A stretch of DNA of 64,000 bases from Adiantum capillus-veneris (Eukaryota > Streptophyta > Polypodiopsida > Polypodiales > Pteridaceae), in NCBI GenBank assembly GCA_014529385.2, contig CM043953.1:114075049-114139048 (forward strand), read 5' to 3'. The translations under genes were made by a program, and so were the position numbers. This document shows, in pieces, positions 22,222 through 33,639 of the stretch. The notes under the pieces were generated by a model. It saw nothing but the letters and a program-made list of their open reading frames with translations, made no database searches and had not been told where the DNA came from. Each line of letters starts with the position of its first letter. Positions within the stretch are counted from its first letter, which is position 1.

Positions 22222-23046
22222 CTAACTGTACTGTAATCGTATGAAGAATTGTAAGAATTCAAGCGGCGATGCACTGACAGCAGTTTTGTTGTTCGTCTTT
22301 GGGACCCATTTCTTTGCGATTATTGGTTGTTTTGTTGCTGGCTCTCGTTTGGGAACCCATACTTGCCCGTGCTTTGTTTGTGTTTGAAGAGACTTCTTTG
22401 GGATCCACCTTTTTGTTGTGTGAGTTGACAATGGTCTTTGCTTCGGCCCTTGTACGCTTGGTTGGTGACGGGATTCAGGATTTGAAAGTTGATACTGTGG
22501 TTGTTTTGGAATCCAAATGAATTCCTGACTTTTTTGTGCTTGAATCAATGTCTTTGGAGCCCAAACCTGATTTTTGAAAGCTTGCGACTTTGTGATATTC
22601 TTACCCATTCGTGCACGCTTTCCTTGCTTTTGTTTTGGTGTTGGATCTTGTGATTTGTCATTAGAGATCTTTGTCTTCTTCATCCATATCTGTTTTTGAC
22701 CGATCTGGCTTTTTGGTATCCAGATTTGTCGAGCTTTTTGGCTTTGACTTGTTGTCCTATTCTTTTGACCTGTCATGGTTGTTGCTGAAGGGGTTGGTGA
22801 GAGTGATGGCCTGAGTTGATGATAGGGGATGTCGTAACATTCATCACTATCGCTACTATCCTCAGCAAGGTTGACTTCTTGTACTTTCCCTTGATTTTTT
22901 GGCTGGTAGTGGAAAGTTACTGTCTGTTTCCTCGTGGGTGGTAGTTTCTTGGAGAAATTTTCTAGCCCATTGATAAGAGCATTGTTAGCTCGTTGCTCTG
23001 GTCGTCTTCCTCCCAACTGAGTCTTTGCCTCCTTATTAGGAGCCAT
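22222..23046 (-). CDS. Basic protein with repeated W-(I/V)-P-K motifs, in the retroelement
   Basis: A 274-codon open frame, very rich in K, Q and P. It carries about seven spaced copies of a motif such as QIWIPKS, QVWAPKT, EFIWIPKQ, KRWIPKKS, QVWVPKR and KKWVPKT, 15-30 residues apart. One further copy (QKWIPKS) ends the preceding protease frame at about 23,085, so the two frames are probably parts of one expressed region. Similar WVPK repeats occur in plant retrotransposon proteins and probably bind RNA; that role is inference. Confidence 0.7.
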   Translation of the reverse strand: MAPNKEAKTQLGGRRPEQRANNALINGLENFSKKLPPTRKQTVTFHYQPKNQGKVQEVNLAEDSSDSDECYDIPYHQLRPSLSPTPSATTMTGQKNRTTSQSQKARQIWIPKSQIGQKQIWMKKTKISNDKSQDPTPKQKQGKRARMGKNITKSQAFKNQVWAPKTLIQAQKSQEFIWIPKQPQYQLSNPESRHQPSVQGPKQRPLSTHTTKRWIPKKSLQTQTKHGQVWVPKREPATKQPIIAKKWVPKTNNKTAVSASPLEFLQFFIRLQYS

Positions 23047-23067
23047 GTATGAGGATGCTTGTGGTGG

Positions 23068-25572
23068 CTATGTCTTCACGGAGGACTTTGGAATCCACTT
23101 TTGATGCACTTTATTCGTGTAGCGATGACATTGATTCCAGGGTCGTTGATCTTCTTGAAGCTCGAAGTGTTCTACAGAGTCATAGAACTCGTCGTCTTCT
23201 TCATCTTTTGATTCTCCACATTTCTTTGTTTGTTCTTGATTTCGAGAGCTTGTTGATGTCTGGTTCTCTTCGTTTTCCTGGATTACACTCACTGCAAAAT
23301 AAGGAACGACATCATAGCCATTTTCATCACAAAACCTTGTTGTGGGAGCATCCTCCACTGCGCACACGTCCAGAGTAGCCAAGATGTGTTCCCATCCAAA
23401 AGGCTCTAACTCTTCTTCAGGAAATGGTTCTGGGATACAGTCCATATCCTCTATAACACGCTCTAGGATACATTCCTCACGTTTCAAGCTACCACATTGT
23501 GAAGCTCCACACATCCACAGTTCTTTAGGCTTACCTAACCAAGCTGGAAGTTCTAATCCTGCAACTGTGGCGGAATCAAACTCCTCAACCGGTGTTCTCG
23601 TCACATCCCTATAGCTATGGTCCCTCAAGTTTACCTTTGTTATGGTTTCCATATGTCTCAGGTATATATGGTCATAACCCCAATCTTGGACCATTTTCAA
23701 TTGTCGCATGAATGGTCTTCCCAGAATGATTTCATAGTTGTTCTTCTTTCCAAAGTCAACAACAGCAAAAGTGTGTTCATATTCAATGCCACAAGAAGTA
23801 ACAATTACTTTTTCTAGCAGTCCTAGGGGCTTTTCCTTGTGTCCATCTGCAAGCTGCAGGGTCATTCGTGTGGATCTCAAGGCAGGTTTTCCCCATTTTT
23901 TCCAAACATATTTGGTTGCAATGGCCACACCAGCTCCACTGTCAAGGATTGCCATGGTTTGTACACCATTGAATTCCATAGGAAGGGTGGTGTTTCCATC
24001 TTCTCCCTCGTAATACTCGCCTACCTTGTTTAATGGCACTGGCCTAGTATTTAGTTGAGGCATTTCAAGCTCTTTGATGCCTTCCTCGATTTGAGTCATT
24101 GGGGTTTTTACACCAAATTTCTCTAGACATTTACCCACATTAGCCCACATGTTTGGTCTTATTCTGAGCAACTCGGCTAGCATTATTGTACAGGTGACTG
24201 GGGTAGATAGAATATCGACTAGCCCCTTTGAATCGATGGCCTTGTTGGGAGACAGTCTCTTTGATGGGACTTCAACCACATCTGACTTGGTATCGTACTC
24301 TCCCATGTAGGACGGTAGTGTTCTTAGCGAATGGGGTTGACTATCCATAGATTGTACAGATCCTTTGTCGCCCCAACACGATTGCACATCTAGATTCATT
24401 TGAGATCCAGTCTCAAATTCCTCTATTGGTGGTAGAAACACTCCTCGTTCATCACCAGTCTTGTCTACTCGTCTTCTTAGGTCATCGGCTTCATTGGCCT
24501 CTCTGATTTGTTTCCACAATTCGTCAAGACCGTCTATCTCTTTACAATCCTCAGGTATAGCTTGGTGAAATCCCTCGAAAGAGTTATCCGTGGTATTCAG
24601 TACTATCCTTGGTTCTAATGTTGGGTCTTTGAGGTTTGGTCCGTGATCATGACTAGAATTTGGTTCTTTTAGTTCCTGGTTTGGTGGGATTACTTGTTTA
24701 GGCATGACACGGCTCACATCCTCAGGTTTTGCAACTGGTGGTTCTAGTAAAGCTTGGGCTGTTTGAATCATTTTCTTGCACATTTCAAACCTTTGCTTTT
24801 CTAGTTCCGTATAGGGATATGTCATCCACCTTTGTTCTTGGGTTTGATTGTTTTTGAGCCTCGCATCATAGGCTTTCAAGAGGGCATCTAATGTCTCATT
24901 AACCTTCTCTACCAACACAGATCCTCCTGAACTAGCACTTCTCGGTTTCTCATCCGTGGATGGTTCTTCTAGAGGTTTAACCATCTGTGTAAGAGGAGGT
25001 GCCTCCTTTTCCTCATGTTGTTTTATCTTCTCCTCGACTTCGGTAAGCTTCTCAGCTAGGGATTTTTGCTCTCGTTCCCTGCGTGCTTTCATCCTAGTCT
25101 TTCTAGCTTTCCAACTATTTCGTTTGCTCTTGGTTTTCTGACTAGGTGCATCTGTCTTTGGTCCATCATCTGTCTTTGGACTCTTGACACTTTCCGTGTT
25201 CTTTGTCTCTGGATTCTCATCAGCTTTCTTTTGAGCTTGTGCTCTCGTAACCACTTGAACTGGTACGACATTTTCATTTTCTGAGCTACTAGGGAGCTGA
25301 ACAATCCCTGATACATTTGTCGTGATTTTCCTAATTTGGTTTGGTTTTTTGGGGCAATTGGGGATCAAGTGAGTGATGCCACACTCAAGACAATAGGCAT
25401 TTACTTCAGTGATCTCCGTATGAGGACATTGTTTGACCAAGTGGTTGTCACGACTTTTGTGACAATTTGTCTCTGGTTGAGGAGATTCTTTTAGCATTTC
25501 CTCTTGGCTATAAGCAAGCTTTGACCTAGATAAGCCGCTATTTGAAATGAATCGCAATGTCCTTTCGTCCAT
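23068..25572 (-). CDS. Zinc-knuckle and aspartic protease region of the retroelement
   Basis: An 834-codon open frame on the minus strand. The N-terminal part has Cys/His clusters (CHKSRDNHLVKQCPH and CLECGITHLIPNCP). A long charged linker follows, then a retropepsin-like domain with MAILDSGAGVAIATKYVW and GRPFMRQL near residues 540-650. The C-terminal part is acidic and ends with a WIPK motif. The order fits gag-protease of gypsy elements, but no reverse transcriptase follows. Confidence 0.8.
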   Translation of the reverse strand: MDERTLRFISNSGLSRSKLAYSQEEMLKESPQPETNCHKSRDNHLVKQCPHTEITEVNAYCLECGITHLIPNCPKKPNQIRKITTNVSGIVQLPSSSENENVVPVQVVTRAQAQKKADENPETKNTESVKSPKTDDGPKTDAPSQKTKSKRNSWKARKTRMKARREREQKSLAEKLTEVEEKIKQHEEKEAPPLTQMVKPLEEPSTDEKPRSASSGGSVLVEKVNETLDALLKAYDARLKNNQTQEQRWMTYPYTELEKQRFEMCKKMIQTAQALLEPPVAKPEDVSRVMPKQVIPPNQELKEPNSSHDHGPNLKDPTLEPRIVLNTTDNSFEGFHQAIPEDCKEIDGLDELWKQIREANEADDLRRRVDKTGDERGVFLPPIEEFETGSQMNLDVQSCWGDKGSVQSMDSQPHSLRTLPSYMGEYDTKSDVVEVPSKRLSPNKAIDSKGLVDILSTPVTCTIMLAELLRIRPNMWANVGKCLEKFGVKTPMTQIEEGIKELEMPQLNTRPVPLNKVGEYYEGEDGNTTLPMEFNGVQTMAILDSGAGVAIATKYVWKKWGKPALRSTRMTLQLADGHKEKPLGLLEKVIVTSCGIEYEHTFAVVDFGKKNNYEIILGRPFMRQLKMVQDWGYDHIYLRHMETITKVNLRDHSYRDVTRTPVEEFDSATVAGLELPAWLGKPKELWMCGASQCGSLKREECILERVIEDMDCIPEPFPEEELEPFGWEHILATLDVCAVEDAPTTRFCDENGYDVVPYFAVSVIQENEENQTSTSSRNQEQTKKCGESKDEEDDEFYDSVEHFELQEDQRPWNQCHRYTNKVHQKWIPKSSVKT

Positions 25573-25584
25573 TTCATACCTTCT

Positions 25585-27158
25585 TTATTTCGCCTGAAAC
25601 CCAGGAGGTGGAGGTTGTACTGGCCTCACCACTCCATGTGTTTCTTTGACATTTTGTTGCTCCGAAGGGTAGTACTCACTTTGGTTGCTATACCACATTG
25701 TAGTTGGTACTGGCGTTGGTTTATTTGATGCTTTCATCATTGGCATGTATCTCATGTCTACCTGCATTCTAGCACCTGGCAGTGGAGGTTGTTGTCCTAA
25801 GACAAGCTGTGGCCTTAAAACTCCTAGGTCCTGGCGCATTCCCCGTAATGTATCTAGGTGGAGTAGGTGCTTCTCGAACAGGTTGTACATACCTCTCCCT
25901 AGCATTTTCCATGCTATAATAGCACTCTTCCCCCGTATGGTTTGTCCATTTTCTCTCAATTTCACACCACTTCGGCTCTCCTGAATCAGACCTTACAAGA
26001 GGAATCAACCTCTTGACCAAGTCGTCGATAAGCTTTTCTTGATCAATAGGTGCCGTTGGCTTGGCAATGGACTCACTTATCTGTGAAACACTGTGCTGAG
26101 AGGATGTGTCATCTCCTTCACTCTTTAAGTCCTTTTCTTTATATGCCTCACAGTTATCCACTAGATAAAGAGATTCTTCGATCAACTTGTTTAGCGTCAT
26201 CCTCCTTATCATATGCAGATCCTTCTGAAGGCCCGCATGTCTCATTCCCTGGATAAAGATCAGCATCAGTTGTGCTTGCGTAGATAATTCCGCTCTCGGA
26301 CAGAGCTTAACATATCTCTTGAGTCGTAATGATGCTTTGCGTACTGATTCATCCTCTTTCTATTTGAATCTATGGATTTGTGAGACCATGTTGTGAGCAA
26401 TGCCTTTTGGCGAGAATTCTTCAATAAACTCCTCAAACAGGCTCATCTAGGGTCTCAAAATTCCATATTTCCACCGAGTCGAACCAAGTAGCTGCATCAT
26501 CTTCTAGAGTCAATCCAAATCCTGCAAACTGTGTCGCAAAATCTGAAACTTCCTCTGCTCTAATCACTCTTCTAAAAGCCGCTACGTGATCTCTCGGATC
26601 TTCATCTCCGGAGTATTTTCTGTTTACCCATTTCTGGACTTGGGATGGTCTAACTCGTCGATTGTCTACAAGTCTAACCAGAGACTCTCCCAATCCTTCT
26701 CTCGTTATCGCTCTTGAAGGGAATCCTGGTGGCTCTCGTCTTGGAATTCCTATCGGAATTCTCATGTTTGGTGGAGGCATTTGTGGTCCTTCATTGACCA
26801 AATATCCACCTCTTTCTAGTACAGTCTGTGGATTTGTGCTTTCTACAACTCTGTATTCTCGTCCATACTTGTCGACAACTATAGATCTCCATTGACAGTC
26901 GACTCCGTATGTGTAGACATATAAGAGCTTGTAATCCGTTATCTCTTCTAGGTATGGATCTGAGCACCTATAAAGATTGACCTCATTGTCGTCAATGTAT
27001 CTATATAGTCCTTCACTCTCATGACCAATCATCCAAACTCTCTCAACAAGATGGGTCTTTATCAATTGCAAGTTTGAAAGATCCATTGTGGGAGGATATT
27101 CCTCTATCGTCGGGATCTCCAAGCTTGTGTAAGCTGCGTTTGAATCTAGGGTAGACAT
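25585..27158 (-). mobile_element. Gag (capsid) region of the retroelement
   Basis: It starts with MSTLDSNAAYTSLEIP at 27,158. The capsid-like block contains YSGDEDPRDHVAAFRR, FGLTLEDDAATWFDS and, further on, the TQAQLMLIFIQGMRHAGLQ-type helix that typifies Retrotrans_gag. The region is interrupted by one or two breaks and runs into the zinc-knuckle frame. The translation start fits the end of the leader. Confidence 0.75.
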
Positions 27159-29668
27159 GATTTCTGGGCTTAAGAGCTTTTGCTTGGTTCAAGTAGACTT
27201 AGTCCACTGTGTTCAAGTTCTTTGGTTAGGGAAAAGTCAAAACTATGTCCAAAACCGCAACCGTTTCGTCACAATTCTCGTAAATTGTCACTTTTAGACA
27301 CCCCTAACTTCCAGATGAATTTTGAGGCCTCAAACGATGTTTTGCACTAAGATCTGTTGAGCCGCTCTCAAGCTACCTTTTGATATAAAAACTTTTCCGA
27401 TCCGATACCGTTTGTGAAAGTTATGGCCAAAACAGTGAAATGCTGTTTGGAACCGGTCAAAATGAGTCCAAATTCAATTTTGAAAAAAGATTTGGGATCT
27501 CTGTGACACTTTGAACACTCCTGTATGGTCAAAAGTTTAGTTGGACCCTAAAACTGGCTTGGAGACATCCGATACCGTTTGTGAAAGTTATGGCCAAAAC
27601 AGTGAAATGCTGTTTGGAACTGGTCAAAATGAGTCCAAATTCAATTTTGAAAAAAGATTTGGGATCTCTGTGACACTTTGAACACTCCTGTATGGTCAAA
27701 AGTACAGTTGGACCCTAAAACTGGCTTGGAGACATCCTACGCATAGGATGTCTATATGCTCAGAATTTAACAAAATTTGGTCCAGAGACTCCCCTTAAGA
27801 CCAGCAACACAATGGCATGCTCAGAATTTCATTTGGACCTAGAAATGACCTTGACACATCCTACACGTAGGATGTCTTTTTGCTCAGATTGACTTGAAAT
27901 TTTCACCCTAGCTTCTCCTTGATGTGTTGATCACAGTGGTGTGCTCATAGGTTGATTTGGAGTCCTAAATCAAGCTGGAGACATCCTACGCGTAGGATGT
28001 CTTTTTGCTCTGTTTCAGCTCAAACTTGCACTGTAGCTTCCCCTTGATGTGCTAAACTCACAGCTATTTTTACTTTTTGATTCTGACACCTATGGGTTGG
28101 TCAAATGATCCAGAATCTGCTCCAAAAGCCGGATGTCTATTTTGATGAATTCCTAAGTCAAATCAACTCCAAATTGGACCAAAATTGACTAGGAGGCTTG
28201 CCTAAGGCTATATGACAGCATGGTATGGTCAAAGTAGAATTTTGGTCTCAAAATCATGCAGGAGACATCCTACGCGTAGGATGTCTTTTTGCTCAGAATG
28301 AACCCAAATTTGAACTACAGACTCTCCTTAAGGTGCTGATCACAGTGGTATGCTCAGAAATGTGTTTAGAGTCTTAAATCACACAGAAGACATCCTACGC
28401 GTAGTATGTCTTTTTGGCCTGTTTGACCCCTGATTTGTCCCACAGCTTCCCCTTGATGTCAGCAACCCAATGGTATGCTTAGATTTATGTTTGGATTTCA
28501 AAAGTCCCAAATTTTAGCTGTTCTTGCTTTTTTTAGTCAAAAGTGCTAAAGTCCGCTTTGAACTCAATTTTCTCACCCAAATGAGCTGAAAACTCTCACA
28601 TGCACTCAAAACATCATGTATAACATGCACATGAAGTCATCCTATGGTTTGGTCTCTAAAATTATGCCTTGGGCACAATTTGGGTAGGATGTCTGGCAAT
28701 TCTCGTCTTTTGGCTTTGATCTGTCAAAATTTGGTCAAATTTCCACTTTCCAAGTGAAAATAGGGTAAAACCTACCTTCTAAACACATTGGTAACCTCAG
28801 ATTTTCAAAAAAATGCCCAGATCACCCTGTAGGCATCCTACGCGTAGGATGTCTACTGCTGATTTTTTGAGACTGAAGTGTCCCTGATGCTTCCTTATGC
28901 TCTCAGAAAGTGCAAGTATGCTATACAATTGCAAAAACATGCAAAAATCACCTAATTAAAGCCTTTTCTGAAATTTTACTTTTTTTAACTCCGCCTTTTG
29001 GCTTTTGGTCAACAAAATTAGGGAAAAACACCCAAGTCAATATGTTACTAGGGTAAAACCTACCCTCTGAACCCAGTGGTGCAGTCAAAATTTTCAAATT
29101 TGGTCTCCAGAACCCCCTTGAGACATCCTACGCGTAGGATGTCTATGTTTACAGAATTGCAGGTTTTCTTCACAACACCCTTGCATATGTTGTTTTATAT
29201 GCACAGCATCAGTCAGTCATACAAAAATGTCCACAAAAGCTTGTTTAATGCATTTTTACTCTCAAAAGCACACTTTTCCGTGATTTCAAATGCAATCAAG
29301 CACTTTAGCAAATAATTCAGTGTTGAATAGCTCTAGATCAGAATCGGATCACTTACCTAAAGCTACTCCTACAAATCATATGGGGTTTGGCATCTATGAG
29401 TAGAAAAACGCTTCACTGCCACACACGGACTAGTAAACGTTTTAATCACCTCACAAATCACTCGACCACCAACAACTACTCTAATCCACAGATCCTAACT
29501 AAACCTATCTAGTCGCACACCCTCGGCAAGACACACGCTTCCTGGCTATCCACTTGATCGCGGAATATCCTCTTCCGGATCCACTTAAGAAAAAAGCTTT
29601 CTTTGGCCGAAACTAAATCAAGCAACCATCACACGAGTGTTAGTAGGAAACCTACTTAGGTCCTTGTG
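27159..29668 (-). other. Long leader of the retroelement with palindrome array
   Basis: About 2.5 kb between the primer-binding site and gag. Seven copies of a 22-bp palindrome (arms GACATCCTACG and CGTAGGATGTC) start at about 27,731, 27,855, 27,980, 28,264, 28,389, 28,832 and 29,122. Three are perfect and the others differ at one or two positions. Each is set in a loosely repeated ~125-300 bp unit that often continues TTTTTGCTCAG. On RNA these would form short hairpins. Confidence 0.8.
27402..27735 (-). repeat. 167-bp tandem duplication in the retroelement leader
   Basis: CCGATACCGTTTGTGAAAG starts at 27,402 and again at 27,569. The following ~150 bases are nearly identical, so this is a recent tandem duplication. 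Confidence 0.9.
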
Positions 29669-29686
29669 TCCCCGGCAGCGGCGCCA
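29669..29686 (-). other. Primer-binding site of the gag-protease retroelement
   Basis: The minus strand reads TGGCGCCGCTGCCGGGGA directly after the 5' LTR, close to the TGGCGCCGTTGCCGGGGA site of Athila/Tat-type gypsy elements. It fixes the element's direction as minus. Confidence 0.9.
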
Positions 29687-29687
29687 A

Positions 29688-30647
29688 TGTTGGACGGGAG
29701 AGCTACTCACACACCCATGAAGTGCATGCAAACACTACCTAGATCAACATAATGTCAATCGAGGACACAGATGACACGATAGGCACACGGAGGAAATCTC
29801 TTAAGCTTGTCAGGCTGAGACCATCCTACACATACAACACTCTGGAAGTCCAACTAAACCACAATCAAGAACCTCACTGCTCTCAACTACACCACCTAGC
29901 CACATACACACATGCAGAAGGTAACTCACCTAATCATGCCAGATTCATACGAAACTTAAGGAACACCATCCCCTCACTCGGATACACCTGTCCCTAAGCT
30001 TCTACACTCAAAACCCTCACTCTAAACCCATGTGCGGAAAACGCATAGGATGACAGAGCCGAATTTTGAAAGTGCCCGAAACTGAAATTTATGAGTACCT
30101 ATGCGTAGCTTATGTCTCCATGATTCTATAGACTACTAGCACGCAGAAAACAGACATCGTTTGATACACTTACGGCCACAAAAAGCTCGAAGAGGCGTCG
30201 ACCTTTGCGCTTCGTCTCGCGTGGAATGCTTGGCATTGTCGCGTAGCTCTCCTCAAGCCTACCACAATGGTGCAGTCGGATCTCCAATGTGTTGAGCGAG
30301 CCGCACGTAGCGGGAGGAGGAAGCTCACAGTCACTCTCTTTCTCTCTCACACACAGTAGACGGCAGCGCTAAAACTTTGATTATGATTAAAAGTTCTTTT
30401 ACAAAATGACTTAGGTACCTTATATACTAAGGCTACCTTAGGTTTAACCAAAAATGGGGTTGAAAGGGTCAAATGGCTTAGTATCTACAATCTAGAAGTG
30501 CCATTGCACCCCGGCTTCTGAAACTAGAATAACTACTCATTACAAATGACGTTTATAGCCATAATCCGCAGCATTTCATAACTCGCAAAAGATAAGACTT
30601 TGGTACAAAACTTGAGTTATGTTGTGTTGTTGACCCAGCGGTCAATA
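29688..30647 (-). repeat. 5' LTR of the gag-protease retroelement
   Basis: 960 bp, matching 19,118-20,077 with scattered differences, and followed by GCAAA at 30,648-30,652. Confidence 0.93.
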
Positions 30648-30708
30648 GCAAACATCTCATGATTCGTTACAAGGGTGATGTGCCAAAAAATAAAATTGAA
30701 CCTTCAAA
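30648..30708 (+). pseudogene. 3' end of interrupted gene Y
   Basis: The frame of the exon that stops at 19,117 (LLEYGK) resumes here, after the target duplication, with HLMIRYKGDVPKNKIEPSKS and a stop. The retroelement therefore inserted 20 codons before the end of Y. The clean continuation confirms the target duplication and shows that Y predates the insertion. Confidence 0.6.
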
Positions 30709-30771
30709 ATCTTGATACACTTCAAGTAGCAGTTGTGTTAAGAGCATGTATTACAGAAATTTTGTACAATG

Positions 30772-33327
30772 TTATCTACTCAGAGTATCTTTCTCCACTT
30801 GTGTCTCACATACACCATTGTCTTTCTCCACCTTTGTGACCTTCACGAGCACTGGAGTTGTTGTATGCCATTGATCTTTTAATTTTATTTTGTTGTAAAT
30901 GTCTGATGGCTTGTGTTGTTGCTGAAGAGGCCAAGACTTCTTTTGCCTGCATTCAATGAATGATTCTACGATAGAACCATTCAAATAGTTCTCTCAAAAT
31001 GTTAGCCTTGATTCGAGAGCCGCCATGTCGTGTGTGCCTGAAATAGGCATTTCTGGCCATGTAATGAGACTTTTCCATCCCTTGGGTGTTCCATATGGCC
31101 AGGTTCCCATAATTTTGTATAAAATATGGTAAATGGTTGAAAATGATGTGCTAGATATGAAAACAGATTACTTAGAATGTTTTACACTCACATAGTTACG
31201 CATAAAAGAGAATCAAAATACACAATAATACCATGTAGTGACTAATCTGGGTGTCTGTCCATGCTGTTTTTAATGATTTCTTGAGAAGGTTGAGATTCTC
31301 CTTGAACTTGTTCATATCACCTTGTGACCAGTCGTCTTTGTCGCACATCAAAAATAGCATGTCTATCGATCTCCAAACCTCATCCTTCGCATTACGAGTA
31401 GTTGGTTCTTCATCTTTGACTGCAATGTAGCTTTTTCCAGCCCTAATACACTACCTTGCTAACATAAGATGTGTTATATATTTTTCCATGTTTTGTTAGC
31501 TTCGAATCTCGTATTCCTTGGGGTTTAGATAAAAACCACCGTGCCTTCACCCCACCGATGGATGGTTTGCATGAAACATCCTTCTCAGCAGTTGATCTCT
31601 TTTCATCCCGCTGGATTTTCACATTGTCACCATGAAGCCCCATATCCGACAGTACCAATTCTAAGCACTGCAGGGCCATCTGTTGCTCTGCTGAGTTCTT
31701 GATTTTCCAAGCAAACCCAATATATAACTAGACCAATTTCTCCACAATTCTACAAAGGGAATGCATTGTATAGATGTGGACATTCACAAGTGGTATTTTC
31801 AAAACCGATCGAAAAGCAGGGTCCTCAATGTGGCATGTTGGAGCTTTTCTCCACCACTTTGGGTCCATGACCTTTGCAGGCTCCATGCAGAACACACATG
31901 GTGACTTTGCCATTGTACCCATTCCACAATTATACATGCACTTTAATGTTTTGAGGTCACCTGCAAGATGCCACTGAACTTGAAAGTCTCCCCTTCCATC
32001 TAAACGTAGTACCTCTCCCTGGTTAGTCTGTCAATCAATCACCTCTGGAACATTAGTTTGATGGAACACCCAATATAGAATGTCATGATCTTCTTTCTTT
32101 ACCTGCAACACAAAATAAATGAGACTTAAGTAGATGTGAACATTTGAGCTCAGTTGAGAATCTCGCTTACCTCAAAAGAACCAAGCCACCATATGTTAGA
32201 TTCTGATTGAACACTAAAATACAAAGGATCATCAGTGGGACACTTTGAGAGGGCTCTATTCATTAAAGTAATAGTAACACGCTCTAGCTTCTTGTCTTTA
32301 ACAAGCTCACACTCATCCAGTTTCAACACAAAATGTAATACCCCTCGTGACTCTTCAAATGTGATGTTGTAAAACTCCACCATTCTCTTCTGTATTATCT
32401 GCAGGTCCATAAAAATATTATTGAACTCATCATATGCTATGTTTGCTCCACGGCCACTGTAAGTTGCTTTAATATGAAACGGTTGTCCAAGATATTCTCC
32501 TTGTGCGTCGTTTAGCTAAAGACTCTCTTTCCAAACACTTGAGGCTGATGGTAAAAGTTTGGACTTTATTCCCTTCTTAACAAAGATGGATGAGACAGAT
32601 TTCTGTATAGCCGAATATCCTCTTTTGCTTACACCAAGTGAATCAAGTGTGCCTTGTATCTCTTTTGCAGGCACTGATTTCTCTGAAGTAAAGTGGTCCA
32701 CTACATTTCGTTGTAGGACCTTAAACTTCTTGTCATGTACTATATCTGCTGCAAGGCTTCTACTTATAAGTGGCTTCAATCTCTTTCCTATATTGGCTTT
32801 GGGGTCAATGTTTTCCTTATCAGGATAGATTGAATCTCTACATGAAGACAATGCATAAGTAAATAACAGAAAATTTACATAACTAACACTATTTAGACAC
32901 ATGAAAACAATACATAACTAGAAAAACAAAAAAATTACTTAACTAAGGCTATTTAGTCAACCAAGAAGCATCACCTTAATGCTCGGATTCTTTTCTTAAG
33001 ACCTCCGGATGCAACCTGCGATGTTTCAAGATTGCACAATTTCTTCTTTCGGATACGACCACCCAAGATGGTGTACTTCATTTGACAACTTTGTACCTTT
33101 CCTTTCAGTTCATGTACCTCTATTTTGTGTTGCAAAATGGTAACCTGATCTGTAGAATAAAAATGTGAAAGACGAACAATCTCACATTGTTGAGCTTGGA
33201 GAATTCCCTTATAAGTTTCAGCTTGCCTTGTAAGAGATTTACAATAACCCAGAAGGCCGTTTTCTCCATCACCAGCAAAGGTCAATAAGCTTGTAGGATT
33301 GAAAAATGCTGGAGACGCATTAGTCAT
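30772..33327 (-). pseudogene. Unrecognised transposase-like gene 'Z', copy A
   Basis: Multi-exon gene on the minus strand. The first exon (33,327-32,974) is coiled-coil rich with a basic end (GGRIRKKK). A GTGATG donor and a CATGTAG acceptor join it in phase to the second (DKENIDPKANIG, then FTSEKSVPAKEIQGTLDSL). Later parts include LKLDECELVKDK, VTITLMNRAL, SNIWWLGSFE, WHLAGDLKTLKCM followed by SPCVFC, IPLVNVHIYTMHSLCRIVEK and, near the end, FIECRQKKSWP. A spaced D, a second D in AGDLK and a nearby CxxC resemble the DDE (RNase H fold) cores of several eukaryotic cut-and-paste transposases, but I cannot name the family. A few in-frame stops suggest it is inactive. It is convergent with gene Y. 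A diverged copy lies at 55,200-56,590. Confidence 0.6.
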
Positions 33328-33639
33328 TGGATTCTTAGGATAGAGAGAGCCTCTCGTCCAGATATCTATGTGTTTAGTTCCCTAAGCTCTGAGCGTGTCT
33401 ATGGATGCAAGAGGTATATGTGTGTTTGTTTTACTCCGCTTAATCAATGGTTGGTACTCGTCGTCCAAATCAATGTGAAGGTGATATGTGGCTCATTTCT
33501 GTGTAACATTTGTGCCATTTGAGGAGTGCGCCATTAGCCAAAGGTGTAGGTTTAATGAAAAGTGAATAGTTGTTGCGGCTTTGTCCCTCCATGTTAGCCT
33601 CGTTCCCTCCTTGTTGACGAGGTTCATTCAATGCAACTA
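33328..33639. other. Stretch without recognisable gene
   Basis: Lies between the start of gene Z and the first recognisable part of the CACTA transposase. No terminal repeats were seen. A boundary between the two elements is expected here. Confidence 0.4.

Larger units (their letters stand above)
19118..30647 (-). mobile_element. Ty3/gypsy-like gag-protease retroelement without polymerase region
   Basis: The element is 11,530 bp and reads on the minus strand. Two 960-bp terminal repeats are flanked by the target duplication GCAAA (19,113-19,117 and 30,648-30,652). A primer-binding site TGGCGCCGCTGCCGGGGA follows the 5' LTR and a purine tract precedes the 3' LTR. Inside lie a 2.5-kb leader with palindromes, gag, a zinc-knuckle/protease frame, a basic repeat protein and a captured helicase fragment. 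No reverse transcriptase, RNase H or integrase motif was found, so it looks like a non-autonomous derivative that would need a partner. The terminal repeats differ at roughly 3-4% by eye, which implies an age of a few million years at usual plant rates. It split the 3' end of gene Y. Confidence 0.92.

Noticed and set aside
27731-29143. Regularly spaced palindromes considered as a CRISPR-like array
   Set aside because: Spacers are long, uneven and themselves loosely repeated, the context is a plant retroelement leader and there are no cas genes.
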